A stretch of DNA of 64,000 nucleotides from Cystobacter fuscus (GCF_002305875.1 NZ_CP022098.1:11284001-11348000); one strand, 5' to 3'. Positions 18,351 through 27,965 are shown, counted from the stretch's first letter. Numbers and translations are program-made. The notes: generated by a model from the letters alone, not told the origin.

Positions 18351-19843
18351 GCGTCCTCCCCGGCGTCCACGGTCGCCTCGTCTTCCACCGGGGAGACACC
18401 CGGCTCCGCCGCCCTCCGTCCGCGCTCCAGCAACCGCCGCACACGCGCGGCGAGGTAGTCCTCCAGTTCCGACAGCGGGGCCGCGCCCTCGGCGAAGCGC
18501 GCGAAGCCGAGCACCGTGGGCAGGTCCTCCGCGTCCCGCACACCCACCGTGGGGACGTGCGCGCCCAGCGCTCGCGGAGCGTAGAGATCCGAGGCGAACA
18601 CCGGGTTCACGTGGAGGAGGGTGGTGCGGCGCGAGGGATCCAACTTCGTGCGGAACACGCGGGTGAGCTCGGCCACGGCATGGGGCGGGTCGTTGTCGTA
18701 GCCATCGGACACGATGACGACCAACTCCGCGCCCCAGTCCAGGGCATCGAGCAGCGGCGAGGCGAGGTTCGTCTGTCCCCGGGCCTCGACGAGCAGCGGC
18801 GCCTCCGGGGGCGAGGTCCAGAAGGCGCGGTACTCGCGGGCCATGGAGGACAGGAGGTAGTGCGCGGCGAGCGCCACGCCCAGGGGACGGCGGCGCTTCT
18901 CGGTGGAGCCCGAGGCGGAATAGCTGTTGTCGAGCACGGCGGCCACCCGGCCCAGCGGCACGGAGCCCCGGCGCAGCGTGCGCGTGGCGGCCCGCTCCAG
19001 CGCGGCGTGAAGCTCGACGTGGCGCTCCCGGCGTGTCTCCGGCTTCATCGAGAGCAGGTAGAGCGCCAGCTTCGTGAGCGGCGCCTTCCCGAGCTCAATG
19101 GCGATGACACCCTCCTGGCGCGCCGCGGCCCCTTGCAGGCGCAGCCGCTCGCCCGCGGTGAGGCGCGGCTCGATGCGCTCGAGGAACACGTCGCGGGCAA
19201 TGCCGTGCTTCACGGCCAGTCCCTCGGCGATGGTGAAGGGCAGCTCGAAGAGGGAGGCCTGTTCGTAATGGGCCCGGCGGAACGCCTCCAACAGCGGCGT
19301 CTTGAACACGCGCTTGCGCCAGCCATGGAACAGGAAGGCGTTGAGCTCCCCGGCGAGCTTCAGATGTCCATGCGCCACCGTGGCCCGCAGCTTGGAGCGG
19401 TACTTCACCGCGTCGAAGCTCGGATCCTCGCGGCCCTCCAGGTATTCGCGGGCGATGGCGCGAGCCCGGCGGTTGTTGATGCGCCGCTCGCGCAGCAGCT
19501 CCAGGACGCGGAAGGCCCGCTGGGGCGGCAGCGACCGGAGCGACGCGGCGATGAGGGCCCCTTCCTCGCGCCGGTCCTCGGGAGGCGTCTGCTTCCCGGT
19601 GGCCAGCAGGTTGAGGATGATCTGCCCCTGGTTGAAGTGGTTGATGCCCGCGGCCAGGGTCCGGGCGTAGAGGCGGCGGTAGTTGCCCAGGATATAGGCG
19701 TGCAGGAACTCGATGGAGACCGACTGCCCGCGTGCGTCGTTGTAGAACTCGCGCTGCCCGGTGCACGAGAAGCACGCGTTCACGAACATCACCAGATCTT
19801 CGCGAGCCACCTGCTCGGCGCGCTGCACCACCGACTGTTCCAC
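18347..19843 (-). CDS. TROVE/Ro60-like protein with C-terminal vWA domain
   Basis: The 498-residue protein has an N-terminal helical-repeat region (about 30-290) of the TROVE type and a vWA domain (about 305-460). The metal-ion-dependent adhesion site begins with AAVLDNSYSASGS (DxSxS), and a later Asp lies in VVIVSDGYDNDP. Proteins of this build bind small non-coding RNAs such as Y RNAs and work in RNA quality control. The GTG start at 19843 is supported by a GGAGG seven bases upstream. It is the first gene of a pair with the ARPP-2-like gene. No Y-like RNA or Rtc ligase gene is seen nearby. Part of this locus is duplicated at 6716-6950. Confidence 0.75.
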   Translation of the reverse strand: MEQSVVQRAEQVAREDLVMFVNACFSCTGQREFYNDARGQSVSIEFLHAYILGNYRRLYARTLAAGINHFNQGQIILNLLATGKQTPPEDRREEGALIAASLRSLPPQRAFRVLELLRERRINNRRARAIAREYLEGREDPSFDAVKYRSKLRATVAHGHLKLAGELNAFLFHGWRKRVFKTPLLEAFRRAHYEQASLFELPFTIAEGLAVKHGIARDVFLERIEPRLTAGERLRLQGAAARQEGVIAIELGKAPLTKLALYLLSMKPETRRERHVELHAALERAATRTLRRGSVPLGRVAAVLDNSYSASGSTEKRRRPLGVALAAHYLLSSMAREYRAFWTSPPEAPLLVEARGQTNLASPLLDALDWGAELVVIVSDGYDNDPPHAVAELTRVFRTKLDPSRRTTLLHVNPVFASDLYAPRALGAHVPTVGVRDAEDLPTVLGFARFAEGAAPLSELEDYLAARVRRLLERGRRAAEPGVSPVEDEATVDAGEDA

Positions 19844-19873
19844 CGCCGCCTCCAGGATTGCCTCGTCTCGAGC

Positions 19874-20014
19874 TTCGGGTGGCGAGAGGCCGCTCGGGGA
19901 AGGCGGACACGACTAGCTAGTCAAGCCTCAAAAGCAAGGTTCGGAAGTCGCATCACAGTCCCGCGAGCGGCCCCGCCACGGTAGCACGACGACCTTCGCG
20001 CAAGCACCTGACAA
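19874..20014. repeat. Upstream flank of the TROVE gene, also present at 6810-6950
   Basis: The 141 bp are similar to 6810-6950, with scattered substitutions, and then diverge after ACGACG and the CTTCGCG stretch. They lie in the 5' non-coding region of the TROVE/vWA gene and probably include its promoter. No coding capacity is apparent. The sequence could also be a dispersed element present elsewhere in the genome. Confidence 0.65.
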
Positions 20015-20080
20015 GTACCCACCCACCTGAAGCCATACCCCGAACCGTTCCTTGTGCTGGAGAGGGCGGCCGAAGGCTCA

Positions 20081-20512
20081 TCAAACACGGTGTTCCTCCT
20101 GCCGCGCACGCAGTTGAACGAGAAGCTCCCGTGCCCTGTCCCGCGTGGAGACGAAGTAGATCTTCGTGCTCGGGGGATCACCCTCCGACCGGGTCATCTC
20201 CGCGGCGAGGAGCAGGCCCTTGGCGATGGCTCGGTGCAGCAGCCGCGTCTTGAAATAGATGACGCCCAGGAGCCACTCCTGCCGGACGTGCTCGTTGATA
20301 TAGCGCCGGGCCTCTGCCTCGATCCCTCCGGCCTCCTCCATGTCCCCCAGGATGAAGAAGGGGCGGACCGTGCCCAGTTCCTGGTAGAGTTTCACCAGGA
20401 GTATGGCTTCATCCAGGGAGCACTCTCCCTCCCACTTCGCCCAGAGCAGATCGGGAGCCTCGAAGTGGAAGGTGTTCCTCCCGATCGTCCACTTTCGTTG
20501 GGTGGGCGCCAT
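20081..20512 (-). CDS. STAS-like (SpoIIAA-like) protein, paralogue 1
   Basis: A cytosolic protein of 143 residues containing WTIGRNTFHFEAPDLLWAKW, LDEAILLVKLYQELG, RPFFILGDM and a C-terminal KIYFVSTRDRARELL. The alternating strand and helix pattern with a central acidic strand fits a SpoIIAA/STAS-like fold. Proteins of this type act as signalling or anti-anti-sigma-like partners, but no clear phosphorylatable Ser is identified. The ATG at 20512 was chosen because it matches the start of the paralogue at 21612 (MAPTQRKW against MEPLQRQW); an upstream GTG at 20530 also exists. The two paralogues are roughly 60 percent identical by eye. Confidence 0.7.
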   Translation of the reverse strand: MAPTQRKWTIGRNTFHFEAPDLLWAKWEGECSLDEAILLVKLYQELGTVRPFFILGDMEEAGGIEAEARRYINEHVRQEWLLGVIYFKTRLLHRAIAKGLLLAAEMTRSEGDPPSTKIYFVSTRDRARELLVQLRARQEEHRV

Positions 20513-20633
20513 GTGTCTTCCATATGACACAAGGTCCTCCCATCGCCAACAGGGGGGGCCCTACCCCTTGGGTCCTGGTACCAGGCAACACGGAGGGAAC
20601 GGACAGGAACGCACTCGCAGGAGGTGCATTCCC

Positions 20634-20978
20634 TCACGGGACATAGGCGCGGCCGGTCCGAGCGTCGTACGTGCAGCCCATGCGCACGTAGCCGCCATAC
20701 GTCCGGGCGCGCAGTTCGACCCGGGCCGTCTCGGGCCCCGTCACGTCCACGGCCCCCACGCGAACCCCCTGGTAGCCCCGGAAGTCACGTGCCACGCGGA
20801 AGCATTCCCGCTGAGCCTCCCGCGGGTCCACGTCAGTGGAATAGCCGCTCCCCCCATAGCCATAGGCCGAACGACTCCGGGGCCTCGACTCCACGGGCAC
20901 GACGATGCATGCCTGAAGCATCAGACTGAGCAGAATGATGAGCAGCACCATCATTCCCAAACGCACTCGGGATGCCAT
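20634..20978 (-). CDS. Small lipoprotein
   Basis: About 114 residues. A hydrophobic signal ends in LSLMLQAC, a lipobox. A Ser/Gly/Tyr-rich linker (YGYGGSGYS) leads to a compact domain with AQRECFRVARDF and VRMGCTYDARTGRAYVP, where two Cys could form a disulfide. No family is recognised. The ATG at 20978 is preceded by GGAGG. It sits between the two STAS-like paralogues, all on the reverse strand. Confidence 0.65.
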   Translation of the reverse strand: MASRVRLGMMVLLIILLSLMLQACIVVPVESRPRSRSAYGYGGSGYSTDVDPREAQRECFRVARDFRGYQGVRVGAVDVTGPETARVELRARTYGGYVRMGCTYDARTGRAYVP

Positions 20979-21180
20979 GAAACACCTCCGCGCATGATGG
21001 CCCCTCATGACGGTGGGGACGGAGCCACGAGGAGGGAACCGACGATCGGGCCGGCGCAACCCCGCTCACACGTCCACCTGGGATCTTCCCGAGGAAGGTG
21101 GCGAGCGCCCGCCCCCCGGGCATGACACGAGCCAGCGCATCGACGAGGGACCCGGACCACGGCTCCTCGAGGCCTCCGGC

Positions 21181-21612
21181 TCAGACGCGGTGTTCCTCCC
21201 GCTGCGCGCGCAACCGGGCGCTGAGCTCTCGCGCGCTCTCCCGGGTGGAGACGAAGTGGATCTCCGTCCGCGGAGGATCATTCTCCGACCGGGCCAGTTG
21301 CGCGGCGAGGAGCAGACCCCTGGCGATGGCTTTGTGCAGCAGCCGTGCGTTGAAATAGATGGCGCCCAGGAGCCACTCGGGCCGGAGATTCTCGCTGACA
21401 TGGCGCCGGGCCTCCGGCTCCATTCCCTCGGCCTGAGCCATGTCACTCAGGAGGAAGAAGGGACGAATCCCGCCCAGCTCCCGGTAGAGGCTCACCATCC
21501 CCATGGCCTCATCCAGGGTGCAGTACCCCTGGTGCGTCGCCCAGAGGAGATCGGGGGCCTCGAAGTGGAAGGTGTGATTGCCTATCGTCCACTGTCGCTG
21601 GAGGGGCTCCAT
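21181..21612 (-). CDS. STAS-like (SpoIIAA-like) protein, paralogue 2
   Basis: This 143-residue protein aligns end to end with the one at 20081-20512 without gaps, sharing HFEAPDLLWA, LDEAM, GGIRPFFLLSDM and the FVSTRESAREL ending. The duplication probably arose in tandem and was later separated by the lipoprotein gene. The function is unknown, with a signalling role inferred only from the fold. It has no membrane segment or signal peptide. Confidence 0.7.
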   Translation of the reverse strand: MEPLQRQWTIGNHTFHFEAPDLLWATHQGYCTLDEAMGMVSLYRELGGIRPFFLLSDMAQAEGMEPEARRHVSENLRPEWLLGAIYFNARLLHKAIARGLLLAAQLARSENDPPRTEIHFVSTRESARELSARLRAQREEHRV

Positions 21613-21686
21613 GGGCCCGTCCTATGACACAAAACGCGCCAGTCGTAACGGGGCGCCCACCTCTCCCGAGTGTCCCCGCGGAGCAA

Positions 21687-23738
21687 TCAGGCGGCGACCC
21701 GGTCGGCTTCGCGCAGGAGCGCACGGGCCTTCGGGAACGAGCGCTCGACGAACGCGCGCATCTCCGTGTCCTTCTCCTTCAGCGCCGCGCCCTCCTGGGA
21801 GAGCTTCTGGAGGTAGTCGGCGGAGTCCTGCGCGAGGACATCGAAGAACTTGCGCACGTTGTCCCCCCGCATGCCGCACGCCCGGGCGAACTCGACGGCA
21901 TCCTGGGAGGCCCGGGCCGACGCGAACACCTCGGGGTGCGAGACGGCGAGCGACGCGATCTGCGCGGGCGTCAGGCCCACCTTCTTGCTCAACGCCTTGG
22001 GCAGTTCCACGCCCTTGGCGAGCGTCTTCGCCAGGTTGCGCTCCACGCCCGCCTTCTCGAGCAACTCCCGGTTCTCCTGCTCCCGGTCCTCCTTCTCGCG
22101 GACCTCCTCGTCGCGGCTCCTCTCCTCGCGCTCCGTCCGCTTCTCCTCCTCGGCCGCCTGATTGCTCTTGAGCTCGGTGATCTCCTCGCCCAGGTCGGTG
22201 ATGAGGTCGGTGATGCTCTCGGTGAGCGTCTCCGGCTGCGGCGCCGCGGCCGGCGCACCGCTGTCGGCCAGGGCGCTCAAGTCCGTCAACGCCTGCTGCG
22301 CGCCATCGTCGAAGGAGGACGCGCTGAAGAGATCCAGGGTCTCCGTGCCGCTGTCGAGCGTGGTGGTCAACGCGCCCAGGGTCGACGCGATCTGCGCGGG
22401 CACGGCCGAGCCCTCCGGCGCGGCGAGGCTCGCCCCGGCCAGGGAGTGGAGCGCATCACCCAGCACCTTCGCTCCCGCCGGCGTGGCGGCCAGGTCCTTG
22501 AGGAACTTCCCATACGCGGCCTGCTGGGTGGCGTTGCGGGCATTGAGTCCGGCGAACACCGCCGCGGCCGTGCCCAGACCCTGGGTGAACGGATCCGCCG
22601 AGTTGAGCAACTGCGAGAGGCCCGAGTAGTCGCCCGCCGAGGCCTTGTTGAGGGCGGAGAGCAGCTCGTTGGTCTTCGCGGGATCTCCGCCCACGGCCGA
22701 CGCGAGTGCCGCGAAGTTCGCCAGGGCCGCCTGGGGATCGCCGTTGGCCTGGGCCAGCAGCTCCCCGGCCGCACCGCCCAGCGCCAGACGCTGGAGCTCC
22801 GCGAAGTCGACCGGCGCGTGCAGCTCGCTCGTCCCCTTCCAGCCGGGAATCGACACCCCCGGCTCGGTCTGCTCGAACATGTCCTGGGCGACGTTGGCCT
22901 CGTTCAGGACACGCGCCGCCCACTGGAGCACTTCCACCGAGTGCGCGCCGCCGGCCAGGGCCTGGGCCGCCTCCGCCGACACATAGGCGAGGTGGAGATC
23001 CCGGCCGAGCATCTTGTCCAGCTCGGGATTCAGCAGCGAGGCGGCGAGCGTGGCCTCCGTCTGGAGCGCGCGGTCGTAGTCCGCCTGGTGCGCGGCGCGG
23101 AAGGCCTCGATGTAGGCCTGCTTCTGCGCGCCCGTGAGCGCGGGGCCGAGCGCATCCAGGCCGGCGGCCAGCTGCTGATCCAACACGTTCACCACGTCGC
23201 GCGCGTGAGTGTAGGCGTTGCGCGCCGTGGTGAGGGCGTTGGCGGCCTGCGTCGCCGCGACGTCCGGGGTGGAGCCCACCGGCAGCGGGGCGCTGGAGCC
23301 GAGCTGCTGCGCGAGGGTGACGAGCTGGGTGAAGAGCTCCGGCTGGGTCTGCTGCAGCTTCTCGAGGGCGGCCTGCTTGTCCGGCCACAGCGAGAACTTG
23401 CCGCTCGTCAGCAGGCTGCCCAGGGCGGCCAGGGCCGCGCCGTCCCGCACCCGCAGGGCGTTGAGCGCCCGCGCCGTCACCGCATCCTCCATGAGCCGGG
23501 TGTAGGTCGAGGTCACCGCGAGCTGGCGCTGCACGCTGTCCTGAGTCCACGCGCTCGAGGTCCCCTGGAGATTCACGGCCTCGGTCTTCGTCTGGAAGCT
23601 CGAGCCCCGCGCCCCATTGGCGGGAACGGAGGCCGACGGTGCCTGCACTCCGGAGGGAGGCGTGGAAACCCCCGAGGGTTTCTGCTCCAAGAGCGGTCGG
23701 TGGGTGGGGACGTTGTTCGGGTTGATCCGAATGGACAT
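21687..23738 (-). CDS. Large helical coiled-coil protein of unknown function
   Basis: About 683 residues starting MSIRINPNNVPTHRP, with GGAGGAG upstream. There is no signal peptide and no membrane segment. The N-terminal 60 residues are Pro/Ser/Gln-rich and unstructured. Most of the rest is Ala/Leu-rich helix. A charged coiled coil (about 540-590, Glu/Arg/Lys-rich) precedes a conserved-looking C-terminal domain with KVGLTPAQIASLAVSHPEVF and CGMRGDNVRKFFDVL. The leaderless disordered start and helical body are reminiscent of secreted effectors or scaffold proteins, but no family is recognised. Confidence 0.65.
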   Translation of the reverse strand: MSIRINPNNVPTHRPLLEQKPSGVSTPPSGVQAPSASVPANGARGSSFQTKTEAVNLQGTSSAWTQDSVQRQLAVTSTYTRLMEDAVTARALNALRVRDGAALAALGSLLTSGKFSLWPDKQAALEKLQQTQPELFTQLVTLAQQLGSSAPLPVGSTPDVAATQAANALTTARNAYTHARDVVNVLDQQLAAGLDALGPALTGAQKQAYIEAFRAAHQADYDRALQTEATLAASLLNPELDKMLGRDLHLAYVSAEAAQALAGGAHSVEVLQWAARVLNEANVAQDMFEQTEPGVSIPGWKGTSELHAPVDFAELQRLALGGAAGELLAQANGDPQAALANFAALASAVGGDPAKTNELLSALNKASAGDYSGLSQLLNSADPFTQGLGTAAAVFAGLNARNATQQAAYGKFLKDLAATPAGAKVLGDALHSLAGASLAAPEGSAVPAQIASTLGALTTTLDSGTETLDLFSASSFDDGAQQALTDLSALADSGAPAAAPQPETLTESITDLITDLGEEITELKSNQAAEEEKRTEREERSRDEEVREKEDREQENRELLEKAGVERNLAKTLAKGVELPKALSKKVGLTPAQIASLAVSHPEVFASARASQDAVEFARACGMRGDNVRKFFDVLAQDSADYLQKLSQEGAALKEKDTEMRAFVERSFPKARALLREADRVAA

Positions 23739-23924
23739 GGGCCGGCTCCTCCGTCGTCCATCACATGATACGTAATTCAAGGAGCGCGGTCGTCTGGATT
23801 TCAGCAGCAGTCTGTCTTTTCCTGCTGCTGAGAAATCAGCGGCGTGAAGTTCTCTTTTTCTCAGCCGAAGAGAGACGGACGGTGTCTGCTTTGAGCACCA
23901 CGCACGCTCCCACGTCCGCTCGTC

Positions 23925-26900
23925 TCAACGCTTCGCGTGTGCGTCCAGCCAGGCCGTCACCTGGGAGGCCGCGGAGTCCTCGTGCTCCTGGAGCAACACC
24001 TGCTGGGCTTGCAGGGCCAGTTCTCGGGCACGGGCCTCGGCACCGCCCTCCTCCCAGATGGCCCGGGCGAGCAGGAAACGGGCATGGGCCAGGGAGCCGG
24101 CGGAGAAGCGGGAGAGCGGCTCGGTCGTCAGGGCCCGCTCCAGCGCGGCGCGGGCCGCGGCGGGCGCGTGGAGCGCGAGCTGACACTCCGCCACCCCCAC
24201 CAGCGGCGAGAAGAGCTCCGGGTGGCGCGCGGGCACCCGCTTCTCCTCCAGCGCCAACGCCCGCTGGTAGTACGGCAACGCCTGGCGGTGCTGGCCCCCC
24301 TTCAGGTACCAGTCGGCCATATCCTCCACCACGGTGGCGAGCGCCCAGACCTCATCGACCTCGCTCTTCTCCGCCAGGGCCAGCGCCCGCTGCAGGTAGG
24401 GCAGCGCCTCCGCGCGCTTGCCCTGCGCGAGCAGCACCTCACCGATACCGCTCAGGGGATTGATGAGCTGATAGGGCACCTGCTCCCGGGCCGCCTCCGC
24501 GAGCCGCAGGGCCCGCTGGTAGTGCTCCAACGCCTCGCCCGGACGGCCCAGGGCCAGGAGGACCCCCGCCACGTCCACCAGGCTGGCGGCCACGTCCGTG
24601 TGCTCGGGACCGAAGACCTGGCGACGGATGTCCAGGGCGCGCTCGTGGGCGGACAGACACCGCGCGTGGTCGCGCAGGTGGCAATAGCTCGCGCCCAGGG
24701 TGGAATACGTCATGGCCACATCGAGCGTCTCGCGCCGCGAGCCCACCTCGCGTGCCTCCAGGGCCCCCTTGAAATAGCCCACGGCGGCCTCGTCATCGGC
24801 GGTCTTCTGCGCGAGGATCCCCAGGTTGTGCAACGCATTGCCCGTCTCCAGGTGATGCGCACCCAGCGTCTTCGCGTAGAGCGCCTGCGCGTGCGACAGC
24901 GCCTCGCGCGCCTCGGACAACCGGCCGGCCTTGGTGAGCGCCGCCCCGAGGTTGTTGTAGGCCGCCGCCACCTCCGGGTGCTCGGTGGAGTAGACCTTCT
25001 GGCGCAACGCCACCACCTGACGGAAGTTCTCCAGAGCGTCGGCCGTCTTGTCCTCGCGCATGAAGATGGCGCCCAGGGCGTTGGTGACGAAGGCCTCGAT
25101 GCGCGCGTCCCCGCCCATGCGCTCCAGGACGGCGCGGGTGTGCTCGGCCCACTCCCGGCCCTGCTCGAAGTGCGCCTGGAGCATCGCCGAGCGCACCAGC
25201 CGGGCCGAGGCCGAGGCGATCACCTCGTCGTGGCGGCCCGCCTCCGCGGCCCACACCGCCTGACGGAGCGAGGCCTCCGAGTCCTCCAGGTTCCCGAACT
25301 TCTCCTCCAGGGCGCCGCGCAACTCGAGCACCTCGGCCTGCAGGGGACGGTAGCGCAGCGCCAGGGCGTCGTCGGCGAGCGCCCGGGTGCGCTCCAGGGC
25401 CGGCTTGAACTGGCCGCTGTCGAAGAGCGCCCGGGCCTCGGCCAGACGCACCTCGAGCCGCTCGACCTTCTGGCGCGTGGCCGCATCCTCCGGCGGGAGC
25501 ACGGGCGCCTGGAGCGCCTCCACGTTCGCGCACCCCGTGATGAGGGGCAGGGCGCTGGCCGCCTTGGCCGCCTGGTCCACCAGGGCGGCGTCCGGCTGGG
25601 CATAGACTTCAGTGAGGGCGCGCAGCGACTGCAACCGCCGCTCCAGACAGGCCATGCGCAGCGAGAGCACCGCGTCGGATTGAGCCCCCCGCACGCGCGT
25701 GGCCTCGCACGCCTCGACATGCATGGCCGTCCAGTCGCGAGCGTAGGTGTCCAACACCTGCGCGGTGCGGGCCCAGGACTCCTCCGCGTTGGGCTTGCCG
25801 GTGGCCTGGAAGGCCTGGCCGAGCGCCGCCCCTCGAGCCCCGTCCCACAGCCCCTCCAGGCGCCGGGCACCGCCCTGACACGGCGGCTCGGCCATGCTCC
25901 GCAGTTGCAGTGGCAGCCCGACGCCGAGCGAGAGCGCCAGCAGCCCTCCCACCGCGAGCCACTGGCGCTGCCGCCGGGGCAGGGTGTCTCCGAGCGCCCC
26001 GAGCAACGCATCCATGGACGGCCAGCGCTGCTCGGGTTCGAGCTCGAGCCCCCGCAGGACGATGCGCCGCACGTTGGCGGGGACCCGCGCGTCGCGGGGG
26101 GGCTCCGGGGTGCGCCAGGTCGAGGGAGGGCCCGGCGTCTTGCCCTGGGGCCGCTCGCCATAGAGCAGCTCGTAGAGCGCCACGCAGTAGCCGAACTGGT
26201 CCGCGCGCGCGTCGAAGATGCCCTCGTACGACTCCGGCGCCATGTAGGCCAGGGTGCCGATGACGAGCCCCGCGCGCGTCAGGGGCGTGTTCAAGGGCGA
26301 TTGGCCCAGTTCGGACCAGGGGACGTCCACGGGCCGCGGCGAGGGCGCCTCCCCCGCCTCCCCTGGAGTCGTGGCGGAGACCTGCCGGGCCAGCCCGAAG
26401 TCCAGCACGCGCACCCGCCCATCCTTGCCCAGCAGCACGTTGTCTGGCTTGAAGTCGCGGTGCACGAGGCCCGCGGCATGCGCGGCCGCCAGTCCCCGTC
26501 CCGCGGCGATGAAGACCTCCACCACCTCGCGCCAGGGCCGCGGCCCCTGCTTGAGCCAGTCGCGCAGCGACGGCCCCTCCACCAGCTCCATGGCGATGAA
26601 GACGCGCTCCTCCCACGTCCCCACGTCATAGATGGAGGTGACGTTGGGATGGGACAGCCGCGCCAGGGCCTGCGCCTCGCGCAGCAGCCGGGCCTGTCCG
26701 CCGCTGCGCTCCAGCTGCTCCGACCCGGCATGCAGCAGCTTGAGGGCCAGCCGGCGGTTGAGCTCCGGGTCATACGCCGCGTACACCACCCCCATGCCGC
26801 CGGCGCCCAGCTTCTCCAACACCATATAGCGGCCCACCATCGCGCCGCGCGGGAGCACCTCCTCGGGCGCGGGGGTCGACGGGGGCGCGGGAGGCGGCAC

Positions 26901-27086
26901 CACGTGGGTGGGCACCTCCCCCGTCGCCTCGAAACCACCGGAGCGCACCAGCAGCCGGCCACAGGCGGGACAGTTCTCCGCGTGCGCGAGCAACCGCGCG
27001 ACCTCCGCCTCCGGGAAGCGTCCCGAGGCGACTTCTCGCACGAGGGGTTCCTCGGGGCAGATGCTGTCGATGACGCCGTGAGCCAT
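23925..27086 (-). CDS. Serine/threonine protein kinase with C-terminal TPR repeats
   Basis: The 1053-residue protein starts at an ATG preceded by GGAGGAGG. An N-terminal zinc-finger-like segment (HAENCPACGRLL, about 35-46) is followed by a Pro-rich linker and a Hanks-type kinase domain (about 83-350). That domain has GAGGMG, the Lys in LALKLL, HRDFKPDN and DFGLAR in place of DFG, so it should be active. One membrane span lies near residue 385. The rest is a long array of TPR-type repeats (patterns such as AAAYNNLGAALTKAGRL), usually protein-interaction scaffolds. This domain order is very common in myxobacteria. The kinase faces the cytoplasm and the TPR part would be outside it. Confidence 0.9.
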   Translation of the reverse strand: MAHGVIDSICPEEPLVREVASGRFPEAEVARLLAHAENCPACGRLLVRSGGFEATGEVPTHVVPPPAPPSTPAPEEVLPRGAMVGRYMVLEKLGAGGMGVVYAAYDPELNRRLALKLLHAGSEQLERSGGQARLLREAQALARLSHPNVTSIYDVGTWEERVFIAMELVEGPSLRDWLKQGPRPWREVVEVFIAAGRGLAAAHAAGLVHRDFKPDNVLLGKDGRVRVLDFGLARQVSATTPGEAGEAPSPRPVDVPWSELGQSPLNTPLTRAGLVIGTLAYMAPESYEGIFDARADQFGYCVALYELLYGERPQGKTPGPPSTWRTPEPPRDARVPANVRRIVLRGLELEPEQRWPSMDALLGALGDTLPRRQRQWLAVGGLLALSLGVGLPLQLRSMAEPPCQGGARRLEGLWDGARGAALGQAFQATGKPNAEESWARTAQVLDTYARDWTAMHVEACEATRVRGAQSDAVLSLRMACLERRLQSLRALTEVYAQPDAALVDQAAKAASALPLITGCANVEALQAPVLPPEDAATRQKVERLEVRLAEARALFDSGQFKPALERTRALADDALALRYRPLQAEVLELRGALEEKFGNLEDSEASLRQAVWAAEAGRHDEVIASASARLVRSAMLQAHFEQGREWAEHTRAVLERMGGDARIEAFVTNALGAIFMREDKTADALENFRQVVALRQKVYSTEHPEVAAAYNNLGAALTKAGRLSEAREALSHAQALYAKTLGAHHLETGNALHNLGILAQKTADDEAAVGYFKGALEAREVGSRRETLDVAMTYSTLGASYCHLRDHARCLSAHERALDIRRQVFGPEHTDVAASLVDVAGVLLALGRPGEALEHYQRALRLAEAAREQVPYQLINPLSGIGEVLLAQGKRAEALPYLQRALALAEKSEVDEVWALATVVEDMADWYLKGGQHRQALPYYQRALALEEKRVPARHPELFSPLVGVAECQLALHAPAAARAALERALTTEPLSRFSAGSLAHARFLLARAIWEEGGAEARARELALQAQQVLLQEHEDSAASQVTAWLDAHAKR

Positions 27087-27219
27087 TCCGCCTCCTCCGT
27101 GCGCCCCCATCTTCCCCCGACCTCCGGAGTCTTGGCTACCCCGCAACCCCCGGAAGGCGGGCCTATCTCGCGGAGGTTCCCACTCCACCCACACGGCGGG
27201 TGCTAGCGCATCCGGATGC

Positions 27220-27945
27220 TCACGAGACCTCGTGCGCGAGGTAGCGGGCCACGCGATCCAGGAGCCCATCGATCTCGGTGCGGGCCGCCTCGAGCCGGGG
27301 AAGGTCCCGCGTGAGCACGTCCTCGAGCCGCCGGCCCGAGCGCTCGAGGGATTCGGGCAAGGCGCGCACCCAGGACTCCAGCATCGGAGGCACGACCTCC
27401 GGGTGGAAGAGGAAGCCCACCGAGTTCGACAGGAGGAAGGCTTCCTGGGGCTGGCGCTCCGAGGCGGCGAGTGCCTCCGCGCCACGCACGGTGTCGAACG
27501 TATCGCCGTGCCACTGGACGACGGGAAAGGACGCCGGGGCCCCGGAGAAGACGGGGTGTGCGTGGCCCGCGGACGTGACGTGGATGGGCTCCACGCCCAG
27601 GACCATTCCCTTGGGGTCCGGGTAGACGCGGGCGCCGGAGACGGCCGCGAGCATCTGGGCGCCCAGGCAGATGCCCAGACAGGGACGGCGCCGCGCCAGC
27701 CGCCCCTCCATCAAGGCGAGCTCCTCGCGAAGGTACGGGTGGTGCTCGGCCTCGTAGACGCCCATGAAGCCGCCCAGGACGACCACGAGCTCCGCGTCGG
27801 CGTCTCCCGGCCGGACCTCGCGAAAGCGCGTCTCGAGGGAGAAACCGGCCCGCGTGAGCGCCCCCTCGAGGGCCCCCACGCTCACCGGAAGGTCGTGCTG
27901 GAAGAGGATCGCGCGGGGTCTGGGAGCGGAGAGGGAATCGGACAT
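27220..27945 (-). CDS. Class I glutamine amidotransferase-like protein
   Basis: The 241-residue protein has the GATase1 triad: nucleophile Cys in PCLGICLGAQML, His in GFLFHPEV and the following Glu. VVQWHGDTF is also typical. The fold hydrolyses glutamine and passes ammonia to a partner, as in GMP synthase, but stand-alone members like this one often act on gamma-glutamyl compounds or have unknown substrates. No synthetase partner is adjacent. The gene lies 20 bp downstream of the amidohydrolase gene on the same strand, so the two are probably one operon. Confidence 0.85.
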   Translation of the reverse strand: MSDSLSAPRPRAILFQHDLPVSVGALEGALTRAGFSLETRFREVRPGDADAELVVVLGGFMGVYEAEHHPYLREELALMEGRLARRRPCLGICLGAQMLAAVSGARVYPDPKGMVLGVEPIHVTSAGHAHPVFSGAPASFPVVQWHGDTFDTVRGAEALAASERQPQEAFLLSNSVGFLFHPEVVPPMLESWVRALPESLERSGRRLEDVLTRDLPRLEAARTEIDGLLDRVARYLAHEVS

Positions 27946-27965
27946 GGGCGACAGGATAACCGCTC

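Noticed and set aside
23937-27206. A 1089-codon plus-strand frame opposite the TPR kinase
   Set aside because: Extreme His/Arg/Gly/Leu composition and no recognisable domain. The kinase on the other strand has all catalytic motifs and a good ribosome-binding site.
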